The position numbers and the translations under genes are program-made. A stretch of DNA of 64,000 nucleotides from JAJZXY01 sp046706185 (GTDB lineage: Archaea > Thermoplasmatota > Thermoplasmata > Sysuiplasmatales > Sysuiplasmataceae): positions 1-64,000 of the forward strand of contig JBJKPR010000004.1 of assembly GCA_046706185.1 (NCBI GenBank), in the 5' to 3' direction. Below, piece after piece: positions 54,982 through 63,374 of the stretch (position 1 is its first letter; each line of letters starts with the position of its first letter). A model generated the notes under the pieces. The model had not been told where the DNA came from. It did not search any database and was given only the letters and a program-made list of their open reading frames with translations.

Positions 54982-57900
54982 TCAAACTCTGTGAGCTTCA
55001 CCATGCGCACACCGTCGCTTTCGAAAAGGCTGTCCATCGCCCTCTCTATGAGCTCTATGCGCTGGACGGTGTATAGGGGCAGTTTGAACTGCCTCACAAT
55101 CTCCTTGGTCACATCAAGGTATTTCTTGACGCTTGCCTCATGGACTGTAAGCGTCAGCTCGTGCCCGCAGTAGCATGACCCCCTCAGCGGTATCCTCCTG
55201 TACTTGGAGCCGCACTTGGTGCATCTCAGCACCTGTCCAGAGAAGCTCTTGAGGTTCCCTATCATGTCCGGGAGAAAATGCCTCGTTATCACCCTGAGCG
55301 CAACATCGCCCGCGTCCACAGCTCTGATCTTCTCGGCCAGCCTGAGCTGTGCCCAGAGCTTCTCCTGCATCGACCCGAGCCTGCTGTATGCAGATTCCTT
55401 GGGCCCCTCGTCTATTTTTCTTGTGTCGTTGGTGAACCTGAATTTCTCATACTGCTTCAGTGTCTGCACCCGCGGGCCGACAGTGTCCATGAGCTTCTCG
55501 ACTTCCTTTGGCTTTGCATATCTTTCAGTGGCCTGATAAAATTCAAGCGGGTATTCAGGAAGCAGGTCTATGTTGTGTGCCTCCTTGTCTATCTCGTTTG
55601 GGTCAATCATGAGCGACAGAACGAGCGGTGCGTCCATCAGCCCGCCCCTGCTTGCAGGCAGGTACGACCTCGAGAAGTTGACAAGCGCGTCAAGGAGCAG
55701 TATCATGGAATCCTCGTCTCCATCTGCGTTTCTCCTCTTGGCGGCGTGGAAGAAAGGATGGCCGTATCCGACATTTGCCTCGGTAAACCCTATGATCCTG
55801 CACAGTATGCCGCCGGATGTATGTGGCGCAAGTCCAACAGCAAGGTGACCGATCAGGTCGAGGCTGTCGGACAGTTTGTAGTATGGCTCCATGCCGTACA
55901 GCTTTTCAAGCTCCTCGTCGACAAAGTCGGCCACACGTTTCATGTAGTCGCCGAACTTCACAGACGGCACAACATCCTGCACTCTGAGCTCGCACAGCTG
56001 GTTCCCGTCCGTCAGCTCCATGCCGTTTATGTCTTTCGTGTATCCGAGCTCTCTTGCCCTGGCGACAGTAAGGTGTATCTCGTCCGGCCTGAAGTGGGTG
56101 AGGGGCACGTCTGTCATGTCGAACCTTACTGTCCCGTCCCTGAATGTGGATACTGAATGCTTTGCCCTCAGAATGCCCTTTTCGACCGCCTCCGGCGTCC
56201 TGGCCGACGATATGAGTCCCTGCACTCCCTTCATATCGTAATACCTGTTTTCACCAATGCGCTGCATGGCGCCCGAGAGCTGCTTCTGGATGTCGACCCT
56301 GTACTGCCTGCTCTCCTTTTTTGAGTATGTGTGGGCACCGCAATCGCACAGGGACATGTAGGTTACTTTCCCGCACTCAGGGCAGAGACGCGAGTTCATC
56401 TCAAGCGTCACCTCCCTCTTTCTTGCCGCCTCTGAAAAGAGTCGCTGCATTCCCCCATCCTGTCCCAGGGGGTAGAGCACATGCGGGGCCGGTTTCATCT
56501 TTCTCTCTGCCGCCTTCTCGGGACGCGCCATCCGTGCGCCGATCCTGGTCATTGCTCTGGCCATCACGGTGACGCCTGCAAGTGCGCTTACTGTCTCGAG
56601 CGTGGTAGAGAACATGCCAGGCTGCTTTACCCTTGCGATAGAATTACCACTTGCGGACAGTCCAAGGCAGAGGAGAAGGGGCGGCGCCTGCCTTTCCACG
56701 ACTATCTCTCCATTCCTTACTGTGTGAAGGACGCCAAGCCTCTCCAGCGTCGTCTTGCAGCCGTTCAGCGGGAGGAACAGCTTTCCGTTATCCGCCCTTC
56801 CGTTTGTGGAGACGTAGTCTATGAGCTCGTACAGCTCGCTAAGCGTTATGTCGTTCCAGAAAAGGTTGAATGAAGGGTGGAGAGGAACACCGTGCTCTAC
56901 TGACATCCGAAGCGCTTCCTCCCATGAAGGTGCCTCCCAGCCGGGAGGCAGTTTTTTCAACTTGCTTCTCAGAATCGCCCTGTGCCACTCGATTGTGTAC
57001 CCGGCAGGAACCAGCGGATGATTGTTCTCCAGGAATTCACCGAATGGTATCAGTATCTCTCCGACGTCTATTATCTCGCTTATGTCCTGCAGCACAGCAA
57101 TTGCGTCATCGGACGAATTGATCTGGACGACATCACCATTGCGCAGCAGGACAATGGGCCCCTCGACCTCGTCGCACGGCGTCACAGCTCCCGCTTTCCC
57201 AGGCCTTTCCAGCTTGATCTGTGTCCCGATTGCAATGAAACTGTCCATCACATGCATAGTTGCAGGGTTAATTGCTATCGCTGCCAGGCCTGTTGTCCTT
57301 CCCCTTCCGTAGCGCAGACGGAAACCACCCACCCTGGAAGGGTGGCAGAATATCGGCCTTCCAGCCACCATGTCCTTCACGTACTTCTCGCTCGGTGTTA
57401 TCCTCTCTTCATCATCATCCGTCGAAACAGCCTTTGAGGCAAGTTTTTCGAGGAAGCGCCATCCGTCCAGCTTCAGACTGTTGACGTGCTTCATGAGCTT
57501 GGATGCCTTCTGGCACATCCCGTCTGCTATCACAATGCATGCGCCTCCCCTCAGCCTGTTTGTGGCTATCCTGGGCAGGTCCCTGTATCCTGATACCTCC
57601 TCGTCCTCTGTTCCTTCTCCGTCTATGCATATGGGGCAGTTTGTCACAATAAGCTCTATCTCTTCCGGGGCGGGCTCATACTGCAGGTGCTGTTTCTGCC
57701 TGTAGAGTGGTATCTCCTCCTTGAAGCGCTCGATTTCCTGCTCCGTTGCCCTGTAGGCGCCGATGCCGAGCCTCCTCCTGACCACATCTGCTATGAGCAC
57801 GCTCAGCGCCTGTCCTGTTCCCCCCGCCGACCTTATGGGACCGGAGAAGAAGAGGGAGACATACTCGGTACCGTCAGTGTTCTTGGAAAGCTTGACACCG

Positions 57901-58283
57901 GCTATTCCCTCCAGCGGTGCGACAAGTATTCCTTCAGTCAGTATCGCAAGCCCCACCCTTATTGCTCGTTCCAGCACTTCCAGCCTGTTGTCGGTGTCCT
58001 GGGCTGCGATCTCGCCTGCGATTATGAGCGACATTTCCTCCCTGTTGTACTTCTCCGAAAGTTCCCTTATCCTGCCTGCAACACCCCTGACGTTGTATTC
58101 TGCAAGGAGTTCCTCCACCCTTGACGCCATGTCCTCCGCAAACGGTATTTCCACTTCCACTTCAGGGTCGAGTCCCTTCTCCCTCGCCTGCCTGGCGATC
58201 GAAAAACATCTGTTCGCCGCTGCAGACAGCTTCGAAAAGTAAGCCTCCATCTGGGGCGATGCAGTTACCCTTGTCGTTCCCAC
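54978..58283 (-). CDS. polC: DNA polymerase D large subunit (DP2)
   Basis: Catalytic subunit of archaeal family-D replicative polymerase, 1101 aa, GTG start. Diagnostic stretches are SGPIRSAGGTGQALSVLI, the catalytic region HAAKRRNADGDEDSMILLL with active-site Asp residues, and ASRGGLMDAPLVL. Two Cys4-type zinc sites are seen: CPECGKVTYMSLCDCG, and near the C-terminus CTKCGSKYRR with CYCGHE. The C-terminal tail could bind PCNA or DP1. No intein interrupts the gene. The small subunit DP1 is not in this window. Confidence 0.97.
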   Translation of the reverse strand: MGTTRVTASPQMEAYFSKLSAAANRCFSIARQAREKGLDPEVEVEIPFAEDMASRVEELLAEYNVRGVAGRIRELSEKYNREEMSLIIAGEIAAQDTDNRLEVLERAIRVGLAILTEGILVAPLEGIAGVKLSKNTDGTEYVSLFFSGPIRSAGGTGQALSVLIADVVRRRLGIGAYRATEQEIERFKEEIPLYRQKQHLQYEPAPEEIELIVTNCPICIDGEGTEDEEVSGYRDLPRIATNRLRGGACIVIADGMCQKASKLMKHVNSLKLDGWRFLEKLASKAVSTDDDEERITPSEKYVKDMVAGRPIFCHPSRVGGFRLRYGRGRTTGLAAIAINPATMHVMDSFIAIGTQIKLERPGKAGAVTPCDEVEGPIVLLRNGDVVQINSSDDAIAVLQDISEIIDVGEILIPFGEFLENNHPLVPAGYTIEWHRAILRSKLKKLPPGWEAPSWEEALRMSVEHGVPLHPSFNLFWNDITLSELYELIDYVSTNGRADNGKLFLPLNGCKTTLERLGVLHTVRNGEIVVERQAPPLLLCLGLSASGNSIARVKQPGMFSTTLETVSALAGVTVMARAMTRIGARMARPEKAAERKMKPAPHVLYPLGQDGGMQRLFSEAARKREVTLEMNSRLCPECGKVTYMSLCDCGAHTYSKKESRQYRVDIQKQLSGAMQRIGENRYYDMKGVQGLISSARTPEAVEKGILRAKHSVSTFRDGTVRFDMTDVPLTHFRPDEIHLTVARARELGYTKDINGMELTDGNQLCELRVQDVVPSVKFGDYMKRVADFVDEELEKLYGMEPYYKLSDSLDLIGHLAVGLAPHTSGGILCRIIGFTEANVGYGHPFFHAAKRRNADGDEDSMILLLDALVNFSRSYLPASRGGLMDAPLVLSLMIDPNEIDKEAHNIDLLPEYPLEFYQATERYAKPKEVEKLMDTVGPRVQTLKQYEKFRFTNDTRKIDEGPKESAYSRLGSMQEKLWAQLRLAEKIRAVDAGDVALRVITRHFLPDMIGNLKSFSGQVLRCTKCGSKYRRIPLRGSCYCGHELTLTVHEASVKKYLDVTKEIVRQFKLPLYTVQRIELIERAMDSLFESDGVRMVKLTEFE

Positions 58284-58365
58284 CTTAATCAGGTCTCTTT
58301 ACCTGTAGGGGGCTATGTACATTAATCTTTATTTGTCCTTCGAGTCCGCACTGCTGCAGTGCAAA

Positions 58366-59103
58366 TCAGTTTCTGAGGAATTCCCCGCAGGAGACGCATA
58401 CAACAGACCTTGCGCTTACCTCCGCACCGCATCCGGGGCACCTGATAAGGTCCTGCTCTAGCGTAAGTTCACTTTCCTGCTCCTCATCGAGCAAATCCTC
58501 CTCGATCTGCTCTGGCTTCCTTCTCGTCCTTTCCTTCCTTATGACTGGCATCCTGTGTCTCGAAGCGGGGGGCTCTATCGCTCTGACGCTTGTCGGCTTG
58601 CTTCTGACCGCATATCCTTTCCTTGCGCCATCGCTGGCCGGTGAGACAATTCCATCACGCCAGAACTGCCCTGGTTCAGCAATTCTTCCCTCGCCGCTGC
58701 GCTGCCTGCTACCTGCGTTTTTGAACGGCTCCTGCCCGCGTGCCATGGCTTCCCCGTCTTTCGGGTCAGCATGCTCCCGCAGCTCAACCGTATGGGAGCG
58801 AGAGTTCTGAATGCTTTGACCGGCAGCACCTCCGCCCGAGTCGTGAAAGGCGCCCGTGTATTCATGGTTTCCATTCTCCCTCTGCTCCGGCCTCTCCTCG
58901 GGAAGGGCAGCTTTCTCCTTCCTTTCGTTATCAGGCTGAGCGGTATCGGAGGCACCATCCCTGTATGGGCCGTTTTCCACCCCGGATGCATGCTGGCCGA
59001 TCTTCTTCATAATGCTGAGCGCGTTGTCGTACTCGGCAGCCAGCAAATCTATCTCCTTCTTGAGCTGGCTTGCTATCTGGCTGATTTCCTCTCGGCCCTT
59101 CAG
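58366..59103 (-). CDS. Coiled-coil and zinc-ribbon protein, unknown
   Basis: About 245 aa, unrecognised. The N-terminus is a charged helix predicted to coil (EEISQIASQLKKEIDLLAAEY). A long low-complexity polar middle follows (about 40-175, rich in Glu, Arg, Gly, Ser), then an acidic patch EEDLLDEEQESELTLEQDL and a C-terminal zinc ribbon CPGCGAEVSARSVVCVSCG. The frame begins after a stop just upstream. TTG 59046 would cut the helix, and CTG 59103 follows GGGTGAT by 3 nt. The middle looks disordered. It lies 55 nt downstream of the NOG1 gene on the same strand. Confidence 0.6.
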   Translation of the reverse strand: MKGREEISQIASQLKKEIDLLAAEYDNALSIMKKIGQHASGVENGPYRDGASDTAQPDNERKEKAALPEERPEQRENGNHEYTGAFHDSGGGAAGQSIQNSRSHTVELREHADPKDGEAMARGQEPFKNAGSRQRSGEGRIAEPGQFWRDGIVSPASDGARKGYAVRSKPTSVRAIEPPASRHRMPVIRKERTRRKPEQIEEDLLDEEQESELTLEQDLIRCPGCGAEVSARSVVCVSCGEFLRN

Positions 59104-59117
59104 ATCATCACCCGGGT

Positions 59118-59127
59118 ACGGTACCGT
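59118..59127. promoter_or_regulatory. Palindrome ACGGTACCGT beside a TATA box
   Basis: A perfect 10-bp palindrome lies just downstream of a minus-strand TATA-like TTTATTAAAC (about 59126-59135), a common place for an archaeal repressor operator. It would control the coiled-coil/zinc-ribbon gene. Confidence 0.35.
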
Positions 59128-59158
59128 TTAATAAAGCCCTTCGAATACTACAAAATGC

Positions 59159-60145
59159 TTACCCAGAGGGTTCTCCTTTTGATAGCCATGAAACCTCGGC
59201 CGGCGCACCCTTGATCAGCAGCCTTTCTATTGCGGAAAGAAGCTCCTCAATACCCTCTCCCGTCAGGGAGGATATCGCCAGACCGCTTTCAGGTCTGGCG
59301 AGGTCCGCTTTGCTGTAGACAACAAGGGCGCGTTTCGGCTCGAAAACATCGTTGATTCGCTCGAAGAGGGAAAGCTGGTCTGAGGTGCTGTAGCCGCACG
59401 TCTCAGAACCGTCAACAAGGTAGACGAGGACGGAAGCAAGGTGCCTTATGGCCACAAGCGCCTTCCTCTCGTAAACATTGCTCGTTTCCAGAGCACGCTC
59501 CGTCAGCCCCGGGCAGTCCACAAACTGCACCTTCGTCCTTCCCACCACCCTCCGCCCTACTATCAGCGTTGTCGTGGTGAAGGGGTACGGTTCGACCCTG
59601 GTCCGTGCGCTGGACAGCCTTGAGATAAGCATGCTCTTCCCCACGTTGGGGAAGCCTGCGATGACTACGCTGTTCTCCACCTGCAGCTCTGGCACCTCCC
59701 TGAGCTTCTCAGATGCCATCCTGAGGAACTCCAGCTCTTCGGCCGCTCCCTTCACAAGCGATGCAACGCGCCCGTATGCTGAATCCCTTAGCGAGTGAAT
59801 CCTTGGAATTGTGCCGCTCTTGGCGATCTCCCTCGCTATCCTGTTGGTAACGGTGACAATGCTGTTCTTGCAGCCGTGGACCATGGCTATGCTCACTTTC
59901 AGCCTGTCAGCGCCCACAAGAAGGTCGGCTATCTCCCATTCGAACTTGTTCCTCTGGAACGAAGGGAAGCCAGTGACGTACGATGAAAACTCCCTGTCCG
60001 CTGCAGCGGATATAGCATGCAGCTTCCTTATGCTCTTTGCCTTCATCTTTGAGAGCGCGTCTCTACCGCTGGCCTGTGTCCTTGAAGCTGCCCTGAACAG
60101 CATGTCTATTATCTCATCTGGCTTCTTCACGGGAGGCAGCTTCAT
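59159..60145 (-). CDS. NOG1-family GTPase
   Basis: OBG/NOG1 GTPase, 328 aa, involved in large ribosomal subunit assembly in eukaryotes and present in most archaea. The helical N-terminal domain (about 1-160) is followed by the G domain. G1 is GFPNVGKSML, the Thr-rich switch I is PYPFTTTTL, G3 is DCPGL and G4 is YSKAD. The NOG1-specific stretch YLVDGSETCGYSTSDQLSLF is present. Start ATG 60145. The extended C-terminal regions of eukaryotic NOG1 are absent, as normal in archaea. Confidence 0.9.
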   Translation of the reverse strand: MKLPPVKKPDEIIDMLFRAASRTQASGRDALSKMKAKSIRKLHAISAAADREFSSYVTGFPSFQRNKFEWEIADLLVGADRLKVSIAMVHGCKNSIVTVTNRIAREIAKSGTIPRIHSLRDSAYGRVASLVKGAAEELEFLRMASEKLREVPELQVENSVVIAGFPNVGKSMLISRLSSARTRVEPYPFTTTTLIVGRRVVGRTKVQFVDCPGLTERALETSNVYERKALVAIRHLASVLVYLVDGSETCGYSTSDQLSLFERINDVFEPKRALVVYSKADLARPESGLAISSLTGEGIEELLSAIERLLIKGAPAEVSWLSKGEPSG

Positions 60146-60247
60146 CTTTGTTCAACCTATCCCTTGAGCCGTTGAGGTTGATAAATGTGCCGAAGGCAGG
60201 CACCGGGCTGAAGAAAGTATTTCAGCAACACTGCCAATCATTTCCCG

Positions 60248-60946
60248 ATGAACAGGTATCCGGACAATGACAGATTTTCTCTCGAACCTTCCTTTGAACT
60301 GCTGTACGATGGGAAGAGACTGATGAGCGAAAGTGACCTTCAGCTCCTCAGGAGACTGTTGTCCGGTGAGGAGGTGGACCAGGGAAGCCTGTCTGCCGTA
60401 AGCTCCAGGTTTGTCACTGTTCTGGGCGTGCCTGCGCTGTCAAATGAGCGCGGAGGGGTGACACCGGAGTGCATGAACGCAATGTCCATTTTCGAGATAA
60501 AGGCTCATCTGTCGCGCGAACAGCTGATACACAGGTGGAAAAGCCCCAGTGTTGCCGCAGATTCAATCGTGTTCAACGACGGGAAAATACTTCTGATCAG
60601 GAGGCGAAAGGAGCCATACAAGGGCTATTACGCGCTCCCCGGGGGAATACTGGATGATGACGAGACGCTGGAGCAGTGTGCCGTCCGGGAGCTCAAGGAG
60701 GAAACGGGTCTCGATGGGGAGGTCGTGTCTCTGCTTGACGTATTCTCCGACCCGAAGAGGGATCCGAGGGTCAGGATGATTTCGGCGATATTCGTCGTGC
60801 GAGCGACCGGGGGGAGCCTGAAGGCGGGGGATGACGCAATGGATGCAGCCTTTATGGATATAGGCGGCATTCCCCCTCTGGCCTACGACCACGACAACGC
60901 CATAGCGAAGTTCAAGGCATCTCCTTATTTCAGACCGCCGCGATAA
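60248..60946 (+). CDS. NUDIX hydrolase with extra N-terminal domain
   Basis: 232 aa. The NUDIX box (about 131-154) reads GGILDDDETLEQCAVRELKEE followed by TGL, with all catalytic Glu residues. About 110 residues precede the NUDIX fold and are unrecognised (EPSFELLYDGKRLMSESDL, GGVTPECMNAMSIFE). The domain hydrolyses nucleoside diphosphates linked to another group; the substrate is unknown. It is divergent from NOG1, and its 3' end overlaps the end of the zinc-ribbon operon by 17 nt. Confidence 0.88.
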   Translation: MNRYPDNDRFSLEPSFELLYDGKRLMSESDLQLLRRLLSGEEVDQGSLSAVSSRFVTVLGVPALSNERGGVTPECMNAMSIFEIKAHLSREQLIHRWKSPSVAADSIVFNDGKILLIRRRKEPYKGYYALPGGILDDDETLEQCAVRELKEETGLDGEVVSLLDVFSDPKRDPRVRMISAIFVVRATGGSLKAGDDAMDAAFMDIGGIPPLAYDHDNAIAKFKASPYFRPPR

Positions 60947-61508
60947 GCCCCTCGCCTGATCTGTAGTATGGCAGGAATACGAGCTTCTCGTGGGCAGGTT
61001 CCACGGTGAACCCGTTCTTCACATCATCCTCTCTACCCTGAGACGTCTCCGCCGCCAGGAAGTAGTACTGGACTTCAGACATGGCGCTTGAGCTGCTTTT
61101 GACGCAGTTCAAATGGTCTGTGTCGTTGAATGAGAATGTTGTCGAATATGACGGGTTTATTGCTGTCATGTAGGCTCCCGCCTCCAGCATCTCCTTCGCA
61201 CCTATGTCAGCGGCCGGGACATAGATGAAAATCTTGCCTTCATTGCCCTCCTTGACGAAATTCCTCACATTCCTGTGGCTTTCAACATCGTTCGACGGGA
61301 TTGCGAAGGTGCAGAAGAAACGCCAGAATGGGATGTACACCCTTTCCCCATCCTTGACATTTCCGAACTTCGCTATTTCAACATCAACATTCCCTCTTTC
61401 TCCGGGCTCGTGGAGTGACTTGCAGCTGGAGCAGTATGCAAGCACCTCTCCTTTCTCCATCTTTGTGTTCCGCCCGCACCTCGGACACTTTTCGGCTATA
61501 GGGTTCAT
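60930..61508 (-). CDS. Zinc-ribbon protein, third of a three-gene set
   Basis: 192 aa, unrecognised function. The N-terminal ribbon CPRCGRN...CSSCKSL (Cys8, 11, 26, 29) is followed by an alpha/beta domain with YIPFWRFFCTF near 57 and FLPYYRSGEGL at the C-terminus, the same aromatic-Pro-aromatic signature found in the two upstream proteins. No membrane helix is seen. ATG 61508 overlaps the preceding gene by 4 nt. It probably works with the other two as a complex; the function cannot be inferred. Confidence 0.72.
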   Translation of the reverse strand: MNPIAEKCPRCGRNTKMEKGEVLAYCSSCKSLHEPGERGNVDVEIAKFGNVKDGERVYIPFWRFFCTFAIPSNDVESHRNVRNFVKEGNEGKIFIYVPAADIGAKEMLEAGAYMTAINPSYSTTFSFNDTDHLNCVKSSSSAMSEVQYYFLAAETSQGREDDVKNGFTVEPAHEKLVFLPYYRSGEGLIAAV

Positions 61509-62401
61509 GCGCTCACTCTCCTCCCCTTGGGCTTGGGGTTGAGCCTCGAGCTCCTGAGTGCCAGCCGGAGGAGATTTGCAATTGTGAAAAGTGCCAGGCC
61601 GGCAACTCCGAGCCCTATCTCAGGTCCATGGACCCCATCGATGAATGAGAGCGCAATCCCCGCCGACGTCATCGAACCGCAGACAGTGGCGAGCACCGCT
61701 TCAGATACAAGCTTCTCGTCGGTCACAGGAATGTCGACAACGTTCATCGACTGGCCAGTGATAGCATCTATGGTGAGCGAGTGCTCGCCGTTCCTTGTCC
61801 TGAACCTCACTATCCATGCAGGGTAGAGTGCAAGAATGGGGTCAACGACATCGACAGATATCGTCCTCCCTTCTTCAGCCACGTTCCCGAGCGATTGGAT
61901 CTCCCTGACCATCATATCTTCAGCTTCCTTCCTGAGGATGTCAGGTCCAATCTTCACGTGCACCATTGGAAACTCGTTTTCGGGTGAGATATGTGCATCG
62001 GATCCGCTGATATCCCTTGGAACGCCGATTGCGGCCGTTCCCTCGTAGGCCGGGAGGCGCACTTCCTTCCTGAGGTTAAGCGGCAGCAGCTCCCCATCCA
62101 GCGTCCTGAACCAGCCCTTCGCATGGCCAACAAACTTCCAGACGGGGAGATATAGAGGGAATGTTTCTATGATTTCAAGCCTGCTCCTCCTCGACTTCCC
62201 AAGCCTTGGTGACACTATTTCCATAGCCCTCTCTCTTGCATCCTCCGCCTGCAATTCAGCCGAATAGGTTAGCAGCCATGCGCGTGAACTGTCTCTTGGA
62301 AGCCTGTGCGCTGTGCCGCATGACGGGCATGAGGCGACCGCGGAAAACTCGTCAAAAACGACCGGTGCACCGCACTCCATGCAGCCACTCTTTGCAATCA
62401 T
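61505..62401 (-). CDS. Zinc-ribbon membrane protein, second of a three-gene set
   Basis: 298 aa, unrecognised. The N-terminal ribbon is CMECGAPV...CPSCGTAH (Cys7, 10, 25, 28). The middle domain has LYLPVWKFVGHAKGWFRTLDG and ALYPAWIVRFRTRNGEHSL followed by TIDAITGQ. This pattern of aromatic-Pro-x-Trp then a beta-hairpin ending in a DGxTG-like turn recurs in its upstream neighbour. Two C-terminal hydrophobic segments (about 235-285) and a basic tail (RSSRLNPKPKGRRVSA) anchor it in the membrane with a cytoplasmic end. It overlaps both neighbours by 4 nt. Confidence 0.75.
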   Translation of the reverse strand: MIAKSGCMECGAPVVFDEFSAVASCPSCGTAHRLPRDSSRAWLLTYSAELQAEDARERAMEIVSPRLGKSRRSRLEIIETFPLYLPVWKFVGHAKGWFRTLDGELLPLNLRKEVRLPAYEGTAAIGVPRDISGSDAHISPENEFPMVHVKIGPDILRKEAEDMMVREIQSLGNVAEEGRTISVDVVDPILALYPAWIVRFRTRNGEHSLTIDAITGQSMNVVDIPVTDEKLVSEAVLATVCGSMTSAGIALSFIDGVHGPEIGLGVAGLALFTIANLLRLALRSSRLNPKPKGRRVSA

Positions 62402-63141
62402 TTTGTACCCTCCCTGTTTCTTCTCGCAAAATAGAGCGTCAGTCCAGCGGTTGCGGTGACGGCAGCTATTGCTGCAATCCAGCTCAGATATGCTAGTGCT
62501 CCCTCTGCACCGATAGCAATAAACGCCCCAGCCGCAAGCGGCATGGAGCTTTTCCGCTCAATTTCCACACTCAGGTCGCCCGAAACACGCCCTGTGCAGC
62601 CGTCGACGGTGACTGTATTCAGCTTTCCGTGGTATACGTACTGGGTGCACCAGAATGGGTAGTAGACCATCGTCCTTGTTGACGGGTCGACAGACAGTAG
62701 CTTTCTGTATGCGGCCGGGCTCAGGCTTGGTTTGACGCACTCCGACTGGTCAACCTGTCCGGCAGGCGCGACATGCATGTCCACGCCTTCAAAATCGATA
62801 TTCCGGATACCCGGCTCGGGCAATGCAACGGCGCTTGCAACCAGTGCGCTCCTCTCGCCGTTTCTGTACTTGCCGAAGACAAAGACAGGAAAGTACTTCC
62901 TTGTCATCTTGGCCAATTCAATATTCTTGGAGAATTCTCTTCCCCCCTTCACTCCTGAAGACCACTCCATGATCTTTGAAGTGGCGTCTGCCTCATTCAG
63001 GCGGCATGGCGCTATGAACGGCAAGTATGAGCCAAACTCGTCAAAGTAGAACGATGCCCCGCATCTGCTGCAGATCGTTGGCATGGAGACGGGCTTATCA
63101 AGGAGCGGTGTGGAGCAGGAAGGACATCTCACGCTGCTCAT
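62398..63141 (-). CDS. Zinc-ribbon membrane protein, first of a three-gene set
   Basis: 247 aa, unrecognised. The ribbon is CPSCSTPL...CSRCGASF (Cys6, 9, 24, 27). A middle domain contains YFPVFVFGKY and YYPFWCTQYVYHGKLNTVTV, leading to DGCTGRVSGD, a closer match to repeat units that show YPFW plus a DGxTG turn. Two C-terminal hydrophobic segments (about 195-238) end in a basic tail. ATG 63141 has an SD (GGTGAGGT). An imperfect palindrome lies about 20 nt upstream of the start. It is the lead gene of the trio. Confidence 0.75.
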   Translation of the reverse strand: MSSVRCPSCSTPLLDKPVSMPTICSRCGASFYFDEFGSYLPFIAPCRLNEADATSKIMEWSSGVKGGREFSKNIELAKMTRKYFPVFVFGKYRNGERSALVASAVALPEPGIRNIDFEGVDMHVAPAGQVDQSECVKPSLSPAAYRKLLSVDPSTRTMVYYPFWCTQYVYHGKLNTVTVDGCTGRVSGDLSVEIERKSSMPLAAGAFIAIGAEGALAYLSWIAAIAAVTATAGLTLYFARRNREGTK

Positions 63142-63160
63142 CCGACCTCACCATCGAGAC

Positions 63161-63176
63161 TGTAGTCATGGCTACA
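63161..63176. promoter_or_regulatory. Inverted repeat TGTAG-N6-CTACA before the zinc-ribbon trio
   Basis: TGTAG (63161-63165) and CTACA (63172-63176) form a 5-bp inverted repeat around TCATGG. It lies between a minus-strand TATA-like TATATC (near 63178-63186) and the ATG at 63141, a position suited to an operator. Confidence 0.35.
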
Positions 63177-63222
63177 AGATATACTGTACAATGCAATCCC
63201 ATCCGTCAGACACATCGTCATA

Positions 63223-63316
63223 CGATTATATCAAAATTTCCTCCGTTCACATGACGGGTGATGCGATTTCCTCCGGCCGCAGGAGTTGCGGCCATTCCTG
63301 CTTGTTAAGAGGTTGA
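63223..63316 (+). other. Possible leaderless mini-gene or small RNA with a hairpin
   Basis: A plus-strand TATA-like GATTATATC (about 63225-63233) lies about 26 nt before ATG 63251, which opens a 21-codon frame with three Cys and one His (ending RRSCGHSCLLRG). Inside it GGCCGCA (63275-63281) and TGCGGCC (63287-63293) form a perfect 7-bp hairpin with loop GGAGT. It may be a peptide, a small RNA or chance. Confidence 0.25.
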
Positions 63317-63374
63317 CAGCAATAGTTATCACTGAGTGGACATAACGTTCGTCCAGTTCGTGGAGGTTGATTCA

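Noticed and set aside
55278..56156. A 292-codon plus-strand frame inside the DP2 gene
   Set aside because: DP2 is conserved throughout this stretch on the minus strand, including zinc and active-site residues.
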